Of a DNA stretch of 64,000 nucleotides, positions 33,066 through 41,841 are shown piece by piece. The stretch is taken from assembly GCF_009857475.1 (NCBI RefSeq), contig NZ_WWCJ01000021.1, positions 32,871 through 96,870 on the forward strand, read 5' to 3'. The stretch's first letter is position 1. Each line of letters opens with the position of its first letter. Source of the DNA: Pseudoduganella guangdongensis (lineage in GTDB: Bacteria; Pseudomonadota; Gammaproteobacteria; Burkholderiales; Burkholderiaceae_D). The position numbers and the translations under genes were made by a program. The notes beneath the pieces are model-generated. The model did not search any database, was not told the DNA's origin, and was given only the letters and a program-made list of their open reading frames with translations.

Positions 33066-36000
33066 TCATGCCTCCTTGGCGATAGCGGCTGGCGCGGCGG
33101 CCGTGCCCTTGCGGGCCACCCATGCGCGCACCAGCACGAAGAACACCGGCACGAAGAAGATGCCGAGGAAAGTCGCGGTCAGCATGCCGCCCAACACGCC
33201 CACGCCAATGGCGTTCTGGCTGCCGGAACCGGCGCCGCTCGCCAGCGCCAGCGGCAGCACGCCGAGGCCGAAGGCGATGGATGTCATCAGGATCGGGCGC
33301 AGGCGCAGCTTCACCGCCTGCAGCGTGGCTTCACGCAGCTCGATGCCCTGCTCCGTCAGTTCCTTGGCGAATTCCACAATCAGGATCGCATTCTTGGCCG
33401 ACAGGCCGACCACGGTCAGCAAACCAACCTGGAAGTACACGTCGTTCGCCAGGTGGAAGCCCCAGGTCGCCAGCACCGTGCCGATAATACCGAGCGGTAC
33501 CACCAGCAGCACCGAGAACGGCACCGACCAGCTTTCGTACAGTGCGGCCAGGCACAGGAACACGATCAGGATCGAGATCGCGTACAGCACCGTGGTCTGC
33601 GAGCCGGAGTCGCGCTCTTCCACCGACAGGCCGGTCCACTCGTAGCCGATACCGGCTGGCAGCTGGGCCACCAGTTTTTCCATTTCGGCCATGGCGACAC
33701 CCGAGCTCACGCCCGGCGCCGGCATGCCCTGCACGTTCACCGACGGCACGCCGTTATAGCGTTCCAGGCGCGGCGAGGCGTAAATCCAGCGGCCAGTGGC
33801 GAAGGCGGAGAACGGCACCATCTCGCCGTGCGCATTGCGCACCGACCACTTGTTCAGGTCTTCCGGCGCCATGCGCGATTCCGGCGTGCCTTGCAGGTAG
33901 ACGCGCTTGACGCGGCCGCGGTCGACGAAGTCATTCACGTAGGCCGAGCCCCAGCCCACGCTCAGCACCTTGTTGACGTCGGCCACGGTCAGGCCGAGCG
34001 CGGTGGCTTTCTGCTGGTCGATGTCCAGCTTGAACTGCGGCGTATCTTCCTGGCCGTTCGGACGCACTGCCATCAGCAGCGGGTTCTTGGCAGCCATGCC
34101 GAGCAGCTGGTTGCGGGCGCCCATCAGCGCTTCGTGGCCAAGGCCGCCCTGGTCCTGCAGTTGCAGGTCGAAACCGCTGGCATTCCCCAGCTCCATCACG
34201 GCTGGCGGCGCAAAGGCGAATACCATCGCTTCGCGGATCTGCGAGAAAGCGCCCATGGCGCGGCCAGCAATCGCTTTCACCTTCTGCTCCGGGCTCTGGC
34301 GCTCGGACCAGTCTTTCAGGCGCACGAAGGCCAGGCCGGCGTTCTGGCCGTTACCGGCAAACGAGAAGCCCGCCACGGTGAACACGGATGCCACCGATGC
34401 TTTTTCATTTTCCATGAAGTGGTGCTCCAGCTTTTCCAGCACCTTCAGCGTACGCTGCTGGGTGGCGCCGGTCGGCAACTGCACCATGGAGAACAGGATG
34501 CCCTGGTCTTCTTCCGGCAGGAAGGAAGTCGGCAGGCGCATGAAGGACACCGCCAGCACGGCCAGCAAGGCGCCGTACACCACCAGCGAGCGGCCGCTGC
34601 GCGTGATCATCTTGCCGACCCAGCCCTGGTACTTGGTGCTGCTGCGGTCGAAGCTGCGGTTGAACCAGCCGAAGAAGCCCTTCTCCGACACATGCGAGCC
34701 CGGCTTCAGGAAGGTGGCGCACAAGGCTGGCGTGAACACCATTGCCACCAGCACCGACAGCGCCATGGCGGACACGATGGTGACCGAGAACTGGCGGTAA
34801 ATCACGCCGGTGGAGCCGCCGAAGAAGGCCATCGGCACGAACACGGCGGACAGCACCAGGGCAATACCCACCAGCGCGCCCGAGATCTGGCCCATGGATT
34901 TGAGCGTCGCCTCTTTCGGCGACAAGCCCTCCTCCGTCATCACACGCTCCACGTTCTCCACCACCACAATGGCATCGTCCACCAGCAGGCCGATCGCCAG
35001 CACCATGGCGAACATGGTCAGTGTATTGATCGAGTAGCCCAGCGAGAACAGCACGGCAAAAGTACCCAGCAGCACGACCGGCACGGCCATGGTCGGGATC
35101 AGGGTGGCGCGGAAATTCTGCAGGAACAGGTACATCACGACGAACACCAGGACCACCGCTTCGATCAGGGTCTTCACCACTTCTTCAATAGACAGCTTGA
35201 CGAAAGGCGTGGTGTCGAATGCCACCACGGCCTTCATCCCTTGCGGGAACTGCTTGCCCATGACTTCAATTTTCTTCTTCACCGCCTCGGCGGTGTCGAG
35301 CGCGTTGGCGCCGGTGGCCAGCTTGATCGCCACGCCCACCGCTGGTGCGCCGTTGTAGCGCGCCACAGTGTTGTAGTTCTCGTTGCCCAGTTCAATACGC
35401 GCCACATCGCGCAGGTGCACGGTGGCGCCGCTGGCGGTGGTCTTCAGCAGGATGGCGCCGAACTGCTCCGGCGTTTGCAAGCGGCTTTGCGCCGTCACGG
35501 TGGCGTTCAATTGCTGGTCCGGCACGGCTGGCGCGCCGCCCAGTTCACCGGCGGATACTTCGGCATTCTGCGCCTGGATCGCGGCCGTCACGTCGGCTGG
35601 CGTCAGCTGGAAGCCTTGCAGCTTCTGCGGGTCGAGCCAAATGCGCATCGCATACTGGGAGCCAAACAGCATCACATCGCCCACGCCTTGCACGCGGCTC
35701 AACGGGTCGATCACATTGGCGGCCACATAGTCGCCCAGGTCGGACTGCTTCATCTTGCCGTCTTCGGAGACGAAGCCCAGCACCATCAGGAAGTTGCGGG
35801 TGGCTTTCGACACCACCAGGCCTTGCTGGGTGACAGCGCTAGGCAGCAGCGGCGTCGCCAGCTGCAGCTTGTTCTGCACCTGCACCTGGGCGATGTCCGG
35901 GTTGGTGCCGCTGTTGAAGGTCAGCGTAATGTTGATGCCGCCCGAGGAATCGCTGCTGGACGACATATAGCGCAAACCGTCGATACCCTTCATCTTCTGT

Positions 36001-36197
36001 TCGATGATCTGGGTGACGGCGTCTTCCACCGTCTTGGCCGAGGCGCCCGGATAGGAGCCGGTGATCGAGATCGACGGCGGCGCAATGCTTGGATACTGCG
36101 AAATTGGCAGCCCTTTGATCGCCATGACACCCGCCAGCATCACGACGATGGCGAGTACCCAGGCGAAAATGGGCCGGTTGATAAAGAAGCGGGACAT
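33066..36197 (-). CDS. RND multidrug efflux pump (HAE1 family)
   Basis: 1043 residues in AcrB/MexB layout: MSRFFINRPIFAWVLAIVVM, twelve membrane helices, and two large periplasmic loops. The proton-relay residues are visible: GLLVDDAIVVVENVER in helix 4 and LSAKNAILIVEFAKE in helix 10. It exports hydrophobic drugs using the proton gradient. Start at 16 bp after the adaptor stop; the channel gene follows. Confidence 0.97.
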   Translation of the reverse strand: MSRFFINRPIFAWVLAIVVMLAGVMAIKGLPISQYPSIAPPSISITGSYPGASAKTVEDAVTQIIEQKMKGIDGLRYMSSSSDSSGGINITLTFNSGTNPDIAQVQVQNKLQLATPLLPSAVTQQGLVVSKATRNFLMVLGFVSEDGKMKQSDLGDYVAANVIDPLSRVQGVGDVMLFGSQYAMRIWLDPQKLQGFQLTPADVTAAIQAQNAEVSAGELGGAPAVPDQQLNATVTAQSRLQTPEQFGAILLKTTASGATVHLRDVARIELGNENYNTVARYNGAPAVGVAIKLATGANALDTAEAVKKKIEVMGKQFPQGMKAVVAFDTTPFVKLSIEEVVKTLIEAVVLVFVVMYLFLQNFRATLIPTMAVPVVLLGTFAVLFSLGYSINTLTMFAMVLAIGLLVDDAIVVVENVERVMTEEGLSPKEATLKSMGQISGALVGIALVLSAVFVPMAFFGGSTGVIYRQFSVTIVSAMALSVLVAMVFTPALCATFLKPGSHVSEKGFFGWFNRSFDRSSTKYQGWVGKMITRSGRSLVVYGALLAVLAVSFMRLPTSFLPEEDQGILFSMVQLPTGATQQRTLKVLEKLEHHFMENEKASVASVFTVAGFSFAGNGQNAGLAFVRLKDWSERQSPEQKVKAIAGRAMGAFSQIREAMVFAFAPPAVMELGNASGFDLQLQDQGGLGHEALMGARNQLLGMAAKNPLLMAVRPNGQEDTPQFKLDIDQQKATALGLTVADVNKVLSVGWGSAYVNDFVDRGRVKRVYLQGTPESRMAPEDLNKWSVRNAHGEMVPFSAFATGRWIYASPRLERYNGVPSVNVQGMPAPGVSSGVAMAEMEKLVAQLPAGIGYEWTGLSVEERDSGSQTTVLYAISILIVFLCLAALYESWSVPFSVLLVVPLGIIGTVLATWGFHLANDVYFQVGLLTVVGLSAKNAILIVEFAKELTEQGIELREATLQAVKLRLRPILMTSIAFGLGVLPLALASGAGSGSQNAIGVGVLGGMLTATFLGIFFVPVFFVLVRAWVARKGTAAAPAAIAKEA

Positions 36198-36213
36198 GGT
36201 TCAGCCTCCCTGC

Positions 36214-37404
36214 TTAACGTGCTGCAGCCTGGCGCTGGGCGTCGCCGCCGCTGGCCGGGGTGGATTTCGCCACGACAGCCGGAGCACCCGGCTTGACCTT
36301 TTGCAGGCCTTCCACGATCACGCGGTCGCCGGCTTCCAGGCCGGACTTGACCAGCCATTTGTCGCCGATGGTGCCGCCGGTTTGCAGCACGCGCTGTTCC
36401 ACCTTGCCTTCCTTGTTCAGCACCAGCGCCGTCGCCTCGCCTTTCGGGTTGCGGGTCACTCCCATTTGCGGCACGGCGATCGCCTGCTCGCTGACACCGG
36501 TTTCCAGCACGGCGCGCACGAACATGCCCGGCAGCAGATCATGCTTCGGATTCGGGAACAGCGCGCGCAGGGTCACGTTGCCGGTGCCCGGGTCAACGCT
36601 TACATCGGAGAACTGCAGCTTGCCCGGCAGCGCGTACTTGGTGCCGTCCGACAGCAGCAAGGTGACTTTGGCCTGGCCGTTGGCCTTCTTGATCGAACCG
36701 CTGTCCATCTCGCGCTTGAGGCGCAGCAGCTCTTCGCTGGACTGGGTCACGTCGACATAGATCGGGTCCAGCTGCTGTACGGTGGTCAGTGCAGTCGCCT
36801 GGCCGGCAGTCACCAGCGCACCCGGCGTCACATTGGAGCGGCTGATGCGGCCCGAAATCGGCGCCGCCACCTTGGTGTAATCCACATTGATGCGTGCCGA
36901 GTCCACGGCGGCTTGCGCCGCTTCCACTTCGGCCTTGGCTTGCTCGTAGGCGGCAACGGCATCGTCGTAATCCTGGCGGCTCACGCCTTCGATCGCCACC
37001 AGTTCCTTATAGCGCGCCACCTTTGGCGCGGCTGCCGCCAGGTTGGCCTTGGCCTTTGCCAGGCTGGCCTTGGCCGAATTGAACGCCGCCTGGTAAGTGG
37101 CCGCGTCGATCTGGTACAGCTGGGCACCCGCCTTGACGTCGGAGCCTTCGGTAAACAGCCGTTTCTGCACCAGGCCACTGACTTGCGGGCGCACTTCGGC
37201 CACCTGGAAGGCGGCGGTGCGGCCCGGCAGCTCGGTGCTCATGGCCAGCGCCTGCGGCGCCACGGTGTAGACCGCCACTTCCGGCGCTTGTTGGCCGCCC
37301 GCGCCTTGCGCTGGACCGCCTTGTTTGCCGCCGCAACCGGCGAGTACTGCCACTGCCGCAGCAGCGGCCCCCAGCAGTACGAAATTCTTTTGCATGTTTT
37401 TCAT
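36214..37404 (-). CDS. RND efflux periplasmic adaptor (membrane fusion protein)
   Basis: 396 residues. Lipoprotein signal with lipobox VLAGC at residue 24 (approx.), then a biotinyl-lipoyl half (PQVSGLVQKRLFTEGSDVKA), alpha-hairpin (about 100-170) and beta-barrel/MP domains (SGRISRSNVTPGALVTAGQA). It links pump and channel. It is the first gene of the operon, with a 20-bp operator just upstream. Confidence 0.95.
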   Translation of the reverse strand: MKNMQKNFVLLGAAAAAVAVLAGCGGKQGGPAQGAGGQQAPEVAVYTVAPQALAMSTELPGRTAAFQVAEVRPQVSGLVQKRLFTEGSDVKAGAQLYQIDAATYQAAFNSAKASLAKAKANLAAAAPKVARYKELVAIEGVSRQDYDDAVAAYEQAKAEVEAAQAAVDSARINVDYTKVAAPISGRISRSNVTPGALVTAGQATALTTVQQLDPIYVDVTQSSEELLRLKREMDSGSIKKANGQAKVTLLLSDGTKYALPGKLQFSDVSVDPGTGNVTLRALFPNPKHDLLPGMFVRAVLETGVSEQAIAVPQMGVTRNPKGEATALVLNKEGKVEQRVLQTGGTIGDKWLVKSGLEAGDRVIVEGLQKVKPGAPAVVAKSTPASGGDAQRQAAAR

Positions 37405-37423
37405 CTTTTTTTCCGAGAAGAAC

Positions 37424-37443
37424 TAGAATGAACGATCATTCTA
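37424..37443. promoter_or_regulatory. 20-bp palindromic operator of the efflux operon
   Basis: TAGAATGAACGATCATTCTA: 8-bp perfect arms around ACGA, 19 bp before the adaptor ATG. It resembles TetR-family sites (AcrR/TtgR type). No regulator gene is adjacent. A repressor bound here would block transcription from any promoter upstream, including read-through from the retron. Confidence 0.6.
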
Positions 37444-37488
37444 ACACAACCCGAAATCTGACTGCCGAGTCAGCAACATACCGTTACA

Positions 37489-38862
37489 TTAATGAAGATC
37501 CCAGCGAATCGCGTCAAACACTGCCTGAAGGCGCCCCGCCCGCTGCGGGTTGAGCATGCGCACGTGGGAGATTTTCCCGGCCAGGTGGGCGCGGAAATCC
37601 GCGTGACCGGCGCGGTTCTGCGTCGCCGGCCCGTGGCGCACGCAGTTGGTCAGCATTGCCTTTAGCCTGTCGTACTCGTCGCGCGCAAGGTTCGGATGCG
37701 CATTAACCACCACACCGGTCACCTGCTGCCTGGCGCCTGCGCGCATCAGGCGGGTTTTCCGGGTGTTGACCCGGAAGCCCTCTTCCAGCGCGATGGCGGC
37801 GACCTGGATATGCAAGCGTGCGGCGGCGCGCGCAAACTCCTCGCCGCCGGAAAACGCCAGGTCGTCGGCATAGCGACTGTAGGACGCGCCCAGCGTTCGC
37901 GCCAGCGCCGCCAGCCGCAAGTCGAGGCGGTAGGCGCACAGGTTGGCCAGGGCCGGCGAACTCGGCGCGCCCTGCGGCAAGTGCGGCGTCTTCAACGCCT
38001 GGCGTTCACTCCAGGGCAGCGCCACATCACCCTGCCTGTCGCGCAAGACGCCGTGCGGCGCACGGTTGACGCACAAGCGGGCCAAGGTGCCGGCCACGCT
38101 TGGCGGGTAGCCTAGCTTTGCGAACAAGGCATGAATGCGCGCTGGCTGGACACTGGTGAAGAAGTCCTTCAGGTCCATACGGATCACGGCGCGCTGGCCG
38201 GCGTGCAGCGTTGCATGCGTGAGGCACGAATGCCCGCGCCGGAACCCATGCGCAGCGGGATGCGGCGGCACCCGGTCCAGCAGCTGACGCAGGATCCTTT
38301 GCTGCAGGCGGCGCAGCCGCTCCTTGGGAATTTCAATCAGCCGCCAACCGCCGCTGCGTTTCGGCACCCAGCGATAGTGGTAATGCTGGAGCGGCGTTTG
38401 CGCCGGCCCGTCAAGCCGCCATTGGTCGGCAAACCAGTCCAGCGCCGCTACCGGCTCGCCGAGCCATGCCGCCAGGTCGCCCACCGTTGCCAGTTCCGGC
38501 AACGCGAGCGCGGCCAGCCAGCCGGGTGCCGGCGGCCGTTGCGGCAGGTCGATGCAATAGCGCCGCACGGGCGGCAATGCGATGAAGGGCGGCGCGGCAA
38601 GGGCCACAAAATCGTCGACATCGACATCGGCATCGGATGTTGCGCGGCCGAGCAGTTGCCAAAGACGGTCGGCCAGCTCGTGCCGGCTGAAGTAATGGAA
38701 GTTCTCGCCAGTATGCTCGATGAGCGCCGCGCATATCCGGGGCGCCCAGGGCTGCGGGGCGGCGAAGACACGATGGCAGGCCGCCACCAGCGCGGCCATG
38801 CTGCCGTCGCTGGCAAGCATGGTATCGGCCAGCGCCAGCACGGCAAGTTTATCGATATCCAT
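37489..38862 (-). CDS. Retron-type reverse transcriptase
   Basis: 457 residues. The RT palm is complete: RWVPKRSGGWRLIEIPK (164-180), PAAHGFRRGHSCLTHA (202-217, domain-X region), motif A IRMDLKDFFTSV (Asp230), PHLPQGAPSSPALANL (293-308), YSRYADDLAFSG with the catalytic YADD at 331-334, and RVNTRKTRLM...VTGVVVN (381-387), where VTG is a retron mark. The first 160 or so residues are an extra N-terminal region, as recalled in myxobacterial retron RTs. No intron maturase or DGR features are present. About 165 nt with msr-msd structure end 10 bp before the ATG. No good ribosome site is visible. It is transcribed toward the efflux operon. Confidence 0.9.
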   Translation of the reverse strand: MDIDKLAVLALADTMLASDGSMAALVAACHRVFAAPQPWAPRICAALIEHTGENFHYFSRHELADRLWQLLGRATSDADVDVDDFVALAAPPFIALPPVRRYCIDLPQRPPAPGWLAALALPELATVGDLAAWLGEPVAALDWFADQWRLDGPAQTPLQHYHYRWVPKRSGGWRLIEIPKERLRRLQQRILRQLLDRVPPHPAAHGFRRGHSCLTHATLHAGQRAVIRMDLKDFFTSVQPARIHALFAKLGYPPSVAGTLARLCVNRAPHGVLRDRQGDVALPWSERQALKTPHLPQGAPSSPALANLCAYRLDLRLAALARTLGASYSRYADDLAFSGGEEFARAAARLHIQVAAIALEEGFRVNTRKTRLMRAGARQQVTGVVVNAHPNLARDEYDRLKAMLTNCVRHGPATQNRAGHADFRAHLAGKISHVRMLNPQRAGRLQAVFDAIRWDLH

Positions 38863-38872
38863 GCTGGCGAAT

Positions 38873-39037
38873 GGGGCGGAAGTCCTTCAACGAGTCTCGT
38901 GATGCGTGAGCAGAGTTGCGCGGTAGCGCAAAGACGCTCATGCGGCGTAAAGCAGGACCTTCAATATCCCGCGGGGTAGCCCCGCAGAGGCTGTCCATGC
39001 ACAAGGCAAGAACAGGCCGGCTTGGAGGATCCGCCCC
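38873..39037 (-). ncRNA. Retron msr-msd non-coding RNA
   Basis: Read on the minus strand: a1 GGGGCGGATCCTCCAA (39037-39022); a G directly after it (39021, candidate branching G, followed by C as in known retrons); msr hairpin 1 (39018-38989, 8 bp with one bulge, 13-base loop); msr hairpin 2 (38987-38969, 8-bp stem GCGGGG/CCCCGC plus 2 pairs, loop CUA); linker; msd hairpin (38943-38904, two stems GCATGAGC/GCTCACGC and TTGCGC/GCGCAA around a 4x4 internal loop, loop TACC); a2 TTGAAGGACTTCCGCCCC (38890-38873), pairing with a1 over 8 + 4 + 3 bp. The whole lies between the lipoprotein stop (13 bp away) and the RT start. Structure was paired by hand. Confidence 0.8.
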
Positions 39038-39049
39038 GGCGCTAGCCTA

Positions 39050-39766
39050 TCACAGAGTGACCGGAACCGCGTCCATCTCCACGCTTTGCAGGATGATTTC
39101 CGAATACGCTTCAAAGCCGGAATCGATGCCCAGCATCAGCCACACGGCACCGTTGGCATCGGCCGTCACTTTCAACGGCTTCTCGCTCTTCAGGGTCTTG
39201 CTGGCAAACGCCGGGGTGCCGCCGCAAGCCTGGCCGTTGGCGATATTGCCGAGGATATCGCCTTCCTTGCCGCCGCCGCCCTGGTTGCCACGGTCGACAT
39301 TCATGCGGATATAGCCGTCATTGGTGGTGATCGCCTTCGGCTCGGTGGCGGTTGCGCCGGCATAAACCCACACCGCCTCGCCCGGCGCTCCGCCCACGCC
39401 GAAGCAGCCGGAAGGCACGCTGCTGGCGAACTTGACCGAGAAGGTAACGTTATAGACGCCGTTCTTTTCCATACCGGTGAACTGCTTTTTCACGAACACG
39501 AACAGGTCGTCGCTTTGATTGGTGCCGCCAATCAGGTAACCCTTGCCGGTCAGGGGTGCCGGCAGCGCCTTGGCTTCGAATTTGACGTTGACCGGCGCCG
39601 TCTCCGGCGTGTAGTCGGCAGTGCCGCCGGCCCAACCGGTAACGCCCTTGTCGAAATCGACCAGCATGCTCAGACGCTGCGGCTTGTTGTCCTCATTCCC
39701 GCCGCCGCATGCCGCCAGCAGCGACAGGATAGCTACGGACAGGCCGGTCTTCAGGATGGTTTTCAT
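39050..39766 (-). CDS. Putative lipoprotein
   Basis: 238 residues. Signal with lipobox SLLAACGGG (Cys20), then a Gly/Asn-rich linker and a beta-rich domain (VDFDKGVTGWAGGTADYTPE to IILQSVEMD). The start of this domain resembles carbohydrate-binding jelly-roll modules; no enzyme motif is present. It ends 13 bp before the retron RNA and may share a transcript with it. No known family assigned. Confidence 0.7.
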   Translation of the reverse strand: MKTILKTGLSVAILSLLAACGGGNEDNKPQRLSMLVDFDKGVTGWAGGTADYTPETAPVNVKFEAKALPAPLTGKGYLIGGTNQSDDLFVFVKKQFTGMEKNGVYNVTFSVKFASSVPSGCFGVGGAPGEAVWVYAGATATEPKAITTNDGYIRMNVDRGNQGGGGKEGDILGNIANGQACGGTPAFASKTLKSEKPLKVTADANGAVWLMLGIDSGFEAYSEIILQSVEMDAVPVTL

Positions 39767-39815
39767 TATTTGCCCTTTTCACAAAAGTTTCGAAAGACCC
39801 AATTGTAAAAAGGAC

Positions 39816-39840
39816 CAAAGGCGCCTGAACGACGCCTTTG
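39816..39840 (-). terminator. Terminator of the MFS-acyltransferase gene
   Basis: CAAAGGCG...CGCCTTTG, 8-bp arms, followed on the minus strand by a T-rich stretch. It lies 34 bp past the stop. Confidence 0.65.
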
Positions 39841-39874
39841 TATGTAGAAGTATGTAGTCGGGAACTACACTTTT

Positions 39875-41761
39875 TTACTTCCAGTTACCGCGCAGTTCAG
39901 CCACCTGGCTATGCAGCAGTTCCGGGCTCACATCCGTCGGCGCCACCGGCTGCCCCACCGCCAGCGACAGCTGCGAACGGAAGCCCTTGCGGAAGGCGCG
40001 CTCCAGCAGGTTGTCCTGGCTGCGGCTCAGCAAATGGCCCCACAGGCCGCGCAGCGCCATTGGGATCACCGGCACATGCGAGCGCTCCACGATCTTCTTG
40101 ATGCCGCCTTTGAATTCGCTCATTTCGCCATCGCGCGTCAGCTTCCCTTCCGGGAAGATGCACACCAGTTCACCCTCGTGCAAAGCCTGCGCGATATCGA
40201 CAAAAGCCTTCTCCATCAGCCACGGGTCTTCCTTGGCCGGCGCGATCGGGATCGCCTTGGCCGTGCGGAAGATCCAGCCGATGAACGGCGTCTTGAAGAT
40301 GCGGTGATCCATCACGAAGCGGATCGGGCGCGGGCTGGCCGCGACGATCACCAGCGCGTCCACATAGCTCACGTGGTTGCACACCAGGACCGCGCCGCCC
40401 TCTTCCGGAATGCGGTCGGCATCCACGGTCTTCACCTTATGCACGGTATGAATCAGGATCCAGGCCAGGAAGCGCAGCAGGAATTCCGGCACCAGCGAGA
40501 AGATATACACCGCCACCAGGCCGTTCATGATGGCCGTGGCCAGAAACAGTTCCGGGATGGTGAAGCCTTGCTTCAGCAGCAGGATCGCCACGCCGGTCGC
40601 TACCACCATGAACAGCGCGTTCATGATGTTCATGCCCGCGATGGTGCGCGACAGGTGCTGCGGGTCGGCGCGCAGCTGGATCATCGCGAACAACGGCACG
40701 ATGAAGAAGCCGCCGAACACGCCGATCATTACCACGTCTAAGATGATGCGCCAGGCGCCCGGCTGCATCACCATCGACGCGAAATTCACCTGGCCGGGCG
40801 CGCTGTAGCCCTGGCTCGCCAGGTACAGGTCGATGCCGAACACGGTCAGACCGATCGAGCCGAACGGCACCAGGCCGATTTCCACCTTGCGGCCGGAGAG
40901 CTTTTCGCACAGCAGCGAGCCGGCGCCGATCCCCAGCGAGAACATGGTCAGCAGCAGCACGAAGACGCTATCGTCGCCCTTCAGGTAATCCTTGGCGTAG
41001 ACCGGGAACTGGGCCAGCACAATCGCGCCGTAGAACCAGAACCAGGAGTTGCCCAGCATCGACAGGAACACGCTGCGGTTGCCCGCCGAGAAGCGCAGGT
41101 TGCGGATCGATTCCGTGAACGGGTTCCAGTTGATCTTCAGGGCCGGCTGCGGCGCTGGCGTCAGCGGGATGCCATACGCGGTGATTAAGCCGAGCACCGC
41201 AAAGAACAGCGTGGCCGCAGCCAGCCATGCCACGCCATTCGGTTGCTGGGCGACGATGACAGCACCGAATACCTGGCCCAGCAGAATGCCGACGAAGGTG
41301 CCCATCTCCACGATGCCGTTGCCGCCGGTGAGTTCTTCCGGCTTCAGGTGCTGCGGCATGTAAGCGTATTTGACCGGACCAAACAAGGTCGAGTGGGTGC
41401 CCATGCCCAGGATGGCAAACATCAGCAGCCACAGGTTGTGCGTGAACCAGCCCAGGGCAGCCACCCCCATGATGCCTATTTCCAGCCATTTGATGATGCG
41501 CGCCAGGCTGCCCTTTTCCACCTTTTCCGCGATCTGGCCGGCGGTGGCGGAGAAAAATACGTACGGCAGGATGAACAGGCCGGGCACCAGGTTGGTCACC
41601 AGCGACGGCGCCAGGTCGGTCCAGTTTTTGGCGTCGAAGGCCAGGGCCACCACGAGGGCGGTCTTGAACAGGTTATCGTTGAACGCGCCGAGGAATTGCG
41701 TCCAGAAGAAGGGCGCGAAGCGGCGCTGTTTCAGCAGGTCGAACTGGCTGGGATGGCTCAT
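39875..41761 (-). CDS. MFS transporter - 1-acylglycerophosphate acyltransferase fusion
   Basis: 628 residues. Residues about 1-420 are an MFS permease (twelve hydrophobic segments, FWTQFLGAFNDNLFKTALVV at the start, LplT-like). Residues about 430-628 are a PlsC acyltransferase: VLVCNHVSYVDALV with the HxxxxD motif, RFVMDHRIFKTPFIGWIFRT and FPEGKLTRDGEMSEFKGG. It resembles the two N-terminal parts of LplT-Aas systems, which re-import and re-acylate lysophospholipids. No acyl-ACP synthetase part is present. The ATG at 41761 is chosen by the family start MSHPSQFDLLKQRRFAPFF. Confidence 0.92.
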   Translation of the reverse strand: MSHPSQFDLLKQRRFAPFFWTQFLGAFNDNLFKTALVVALAFDAKNWTDLAPSLVTNLVPGLFILPYVFFSATAGQIAEKVEKGSLARIIKWLEIGIMGVAALGWFTHNLWLLMFAILGMGTHSTLFGPVKYAYMPQHLKPEELTGGNGIVEMGTFVGILLGQVFGAVIVAQQPNGVAWLAAATLFFAVLGLITAYGIPLTPAPQPALKINWNPFTESIRNLRFSAGNRSVFLSMLGNSWFWFYGAIVLAQFPVYAKDYLKGDDSVFVLLLTMFSLGIGAGSLLCEKLSGRKVEIGLVPFGSIGLTVFGIDLYLASQGYSAPGQVNFASMVMQPGAWRIILDVVMIGVFGGFFIVPLFAMIQLRADPQHLSRTIAGMNIMNALFMVVATGVAILLLKQGFTIPELFLATAIMNGLVAVYIFSLVPEFLLRFLAWILIHTVHKVKTVDADRIPEEGGAVLVCNHVSYVDALVIVAASPRPIRFVMDHRIFKTPFIGWIFRTAKAIPIAPAKEDPWLMEKAFVDIAQALHEGELVCIFPEGKLTRDGEMSEFKGGIKKIVERSHVPVIPMALRGLWGHLLSRSQDNLLERAFRKGFRSQLSLAVGQPVAPTDVSPELLHSQVAELRGNWK

Positions 41762-41841
41762 GTTGCGGCACAGGAATAGTGAAAGTGCTGACAACATACA
41801 GGACATTTTCCAGCCGCTCAACCCGGCTTGCCAAAGTATCG

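Noticed and set aside
33453..36296. 947-codon open frame antisense to the RND pump gene
   Set aside because: Shadow of the pump; very His-rich and without motif.
37489..38862. RT as a group II intron maturase or a DGR
   Set aside because: No maturase/HNH part, no intron ends, no template/variable repeat pair; VTG motif and the upstream RNA point to a retron.
38904..38943. Long hairpin before the RT read as a terminator of the lipoprotein gene
   Set aside because: No T-run on either strand, and it fits between msr hairpins and a2 as an msd stem.
39853..39876. Hairpin TGTAGT...ACTACA with a T-run on the plus strand
   Set aside because: Shaped like a terminator, but no plus-strand gene ends there; probably chance or part of the minus-strand 3' end.
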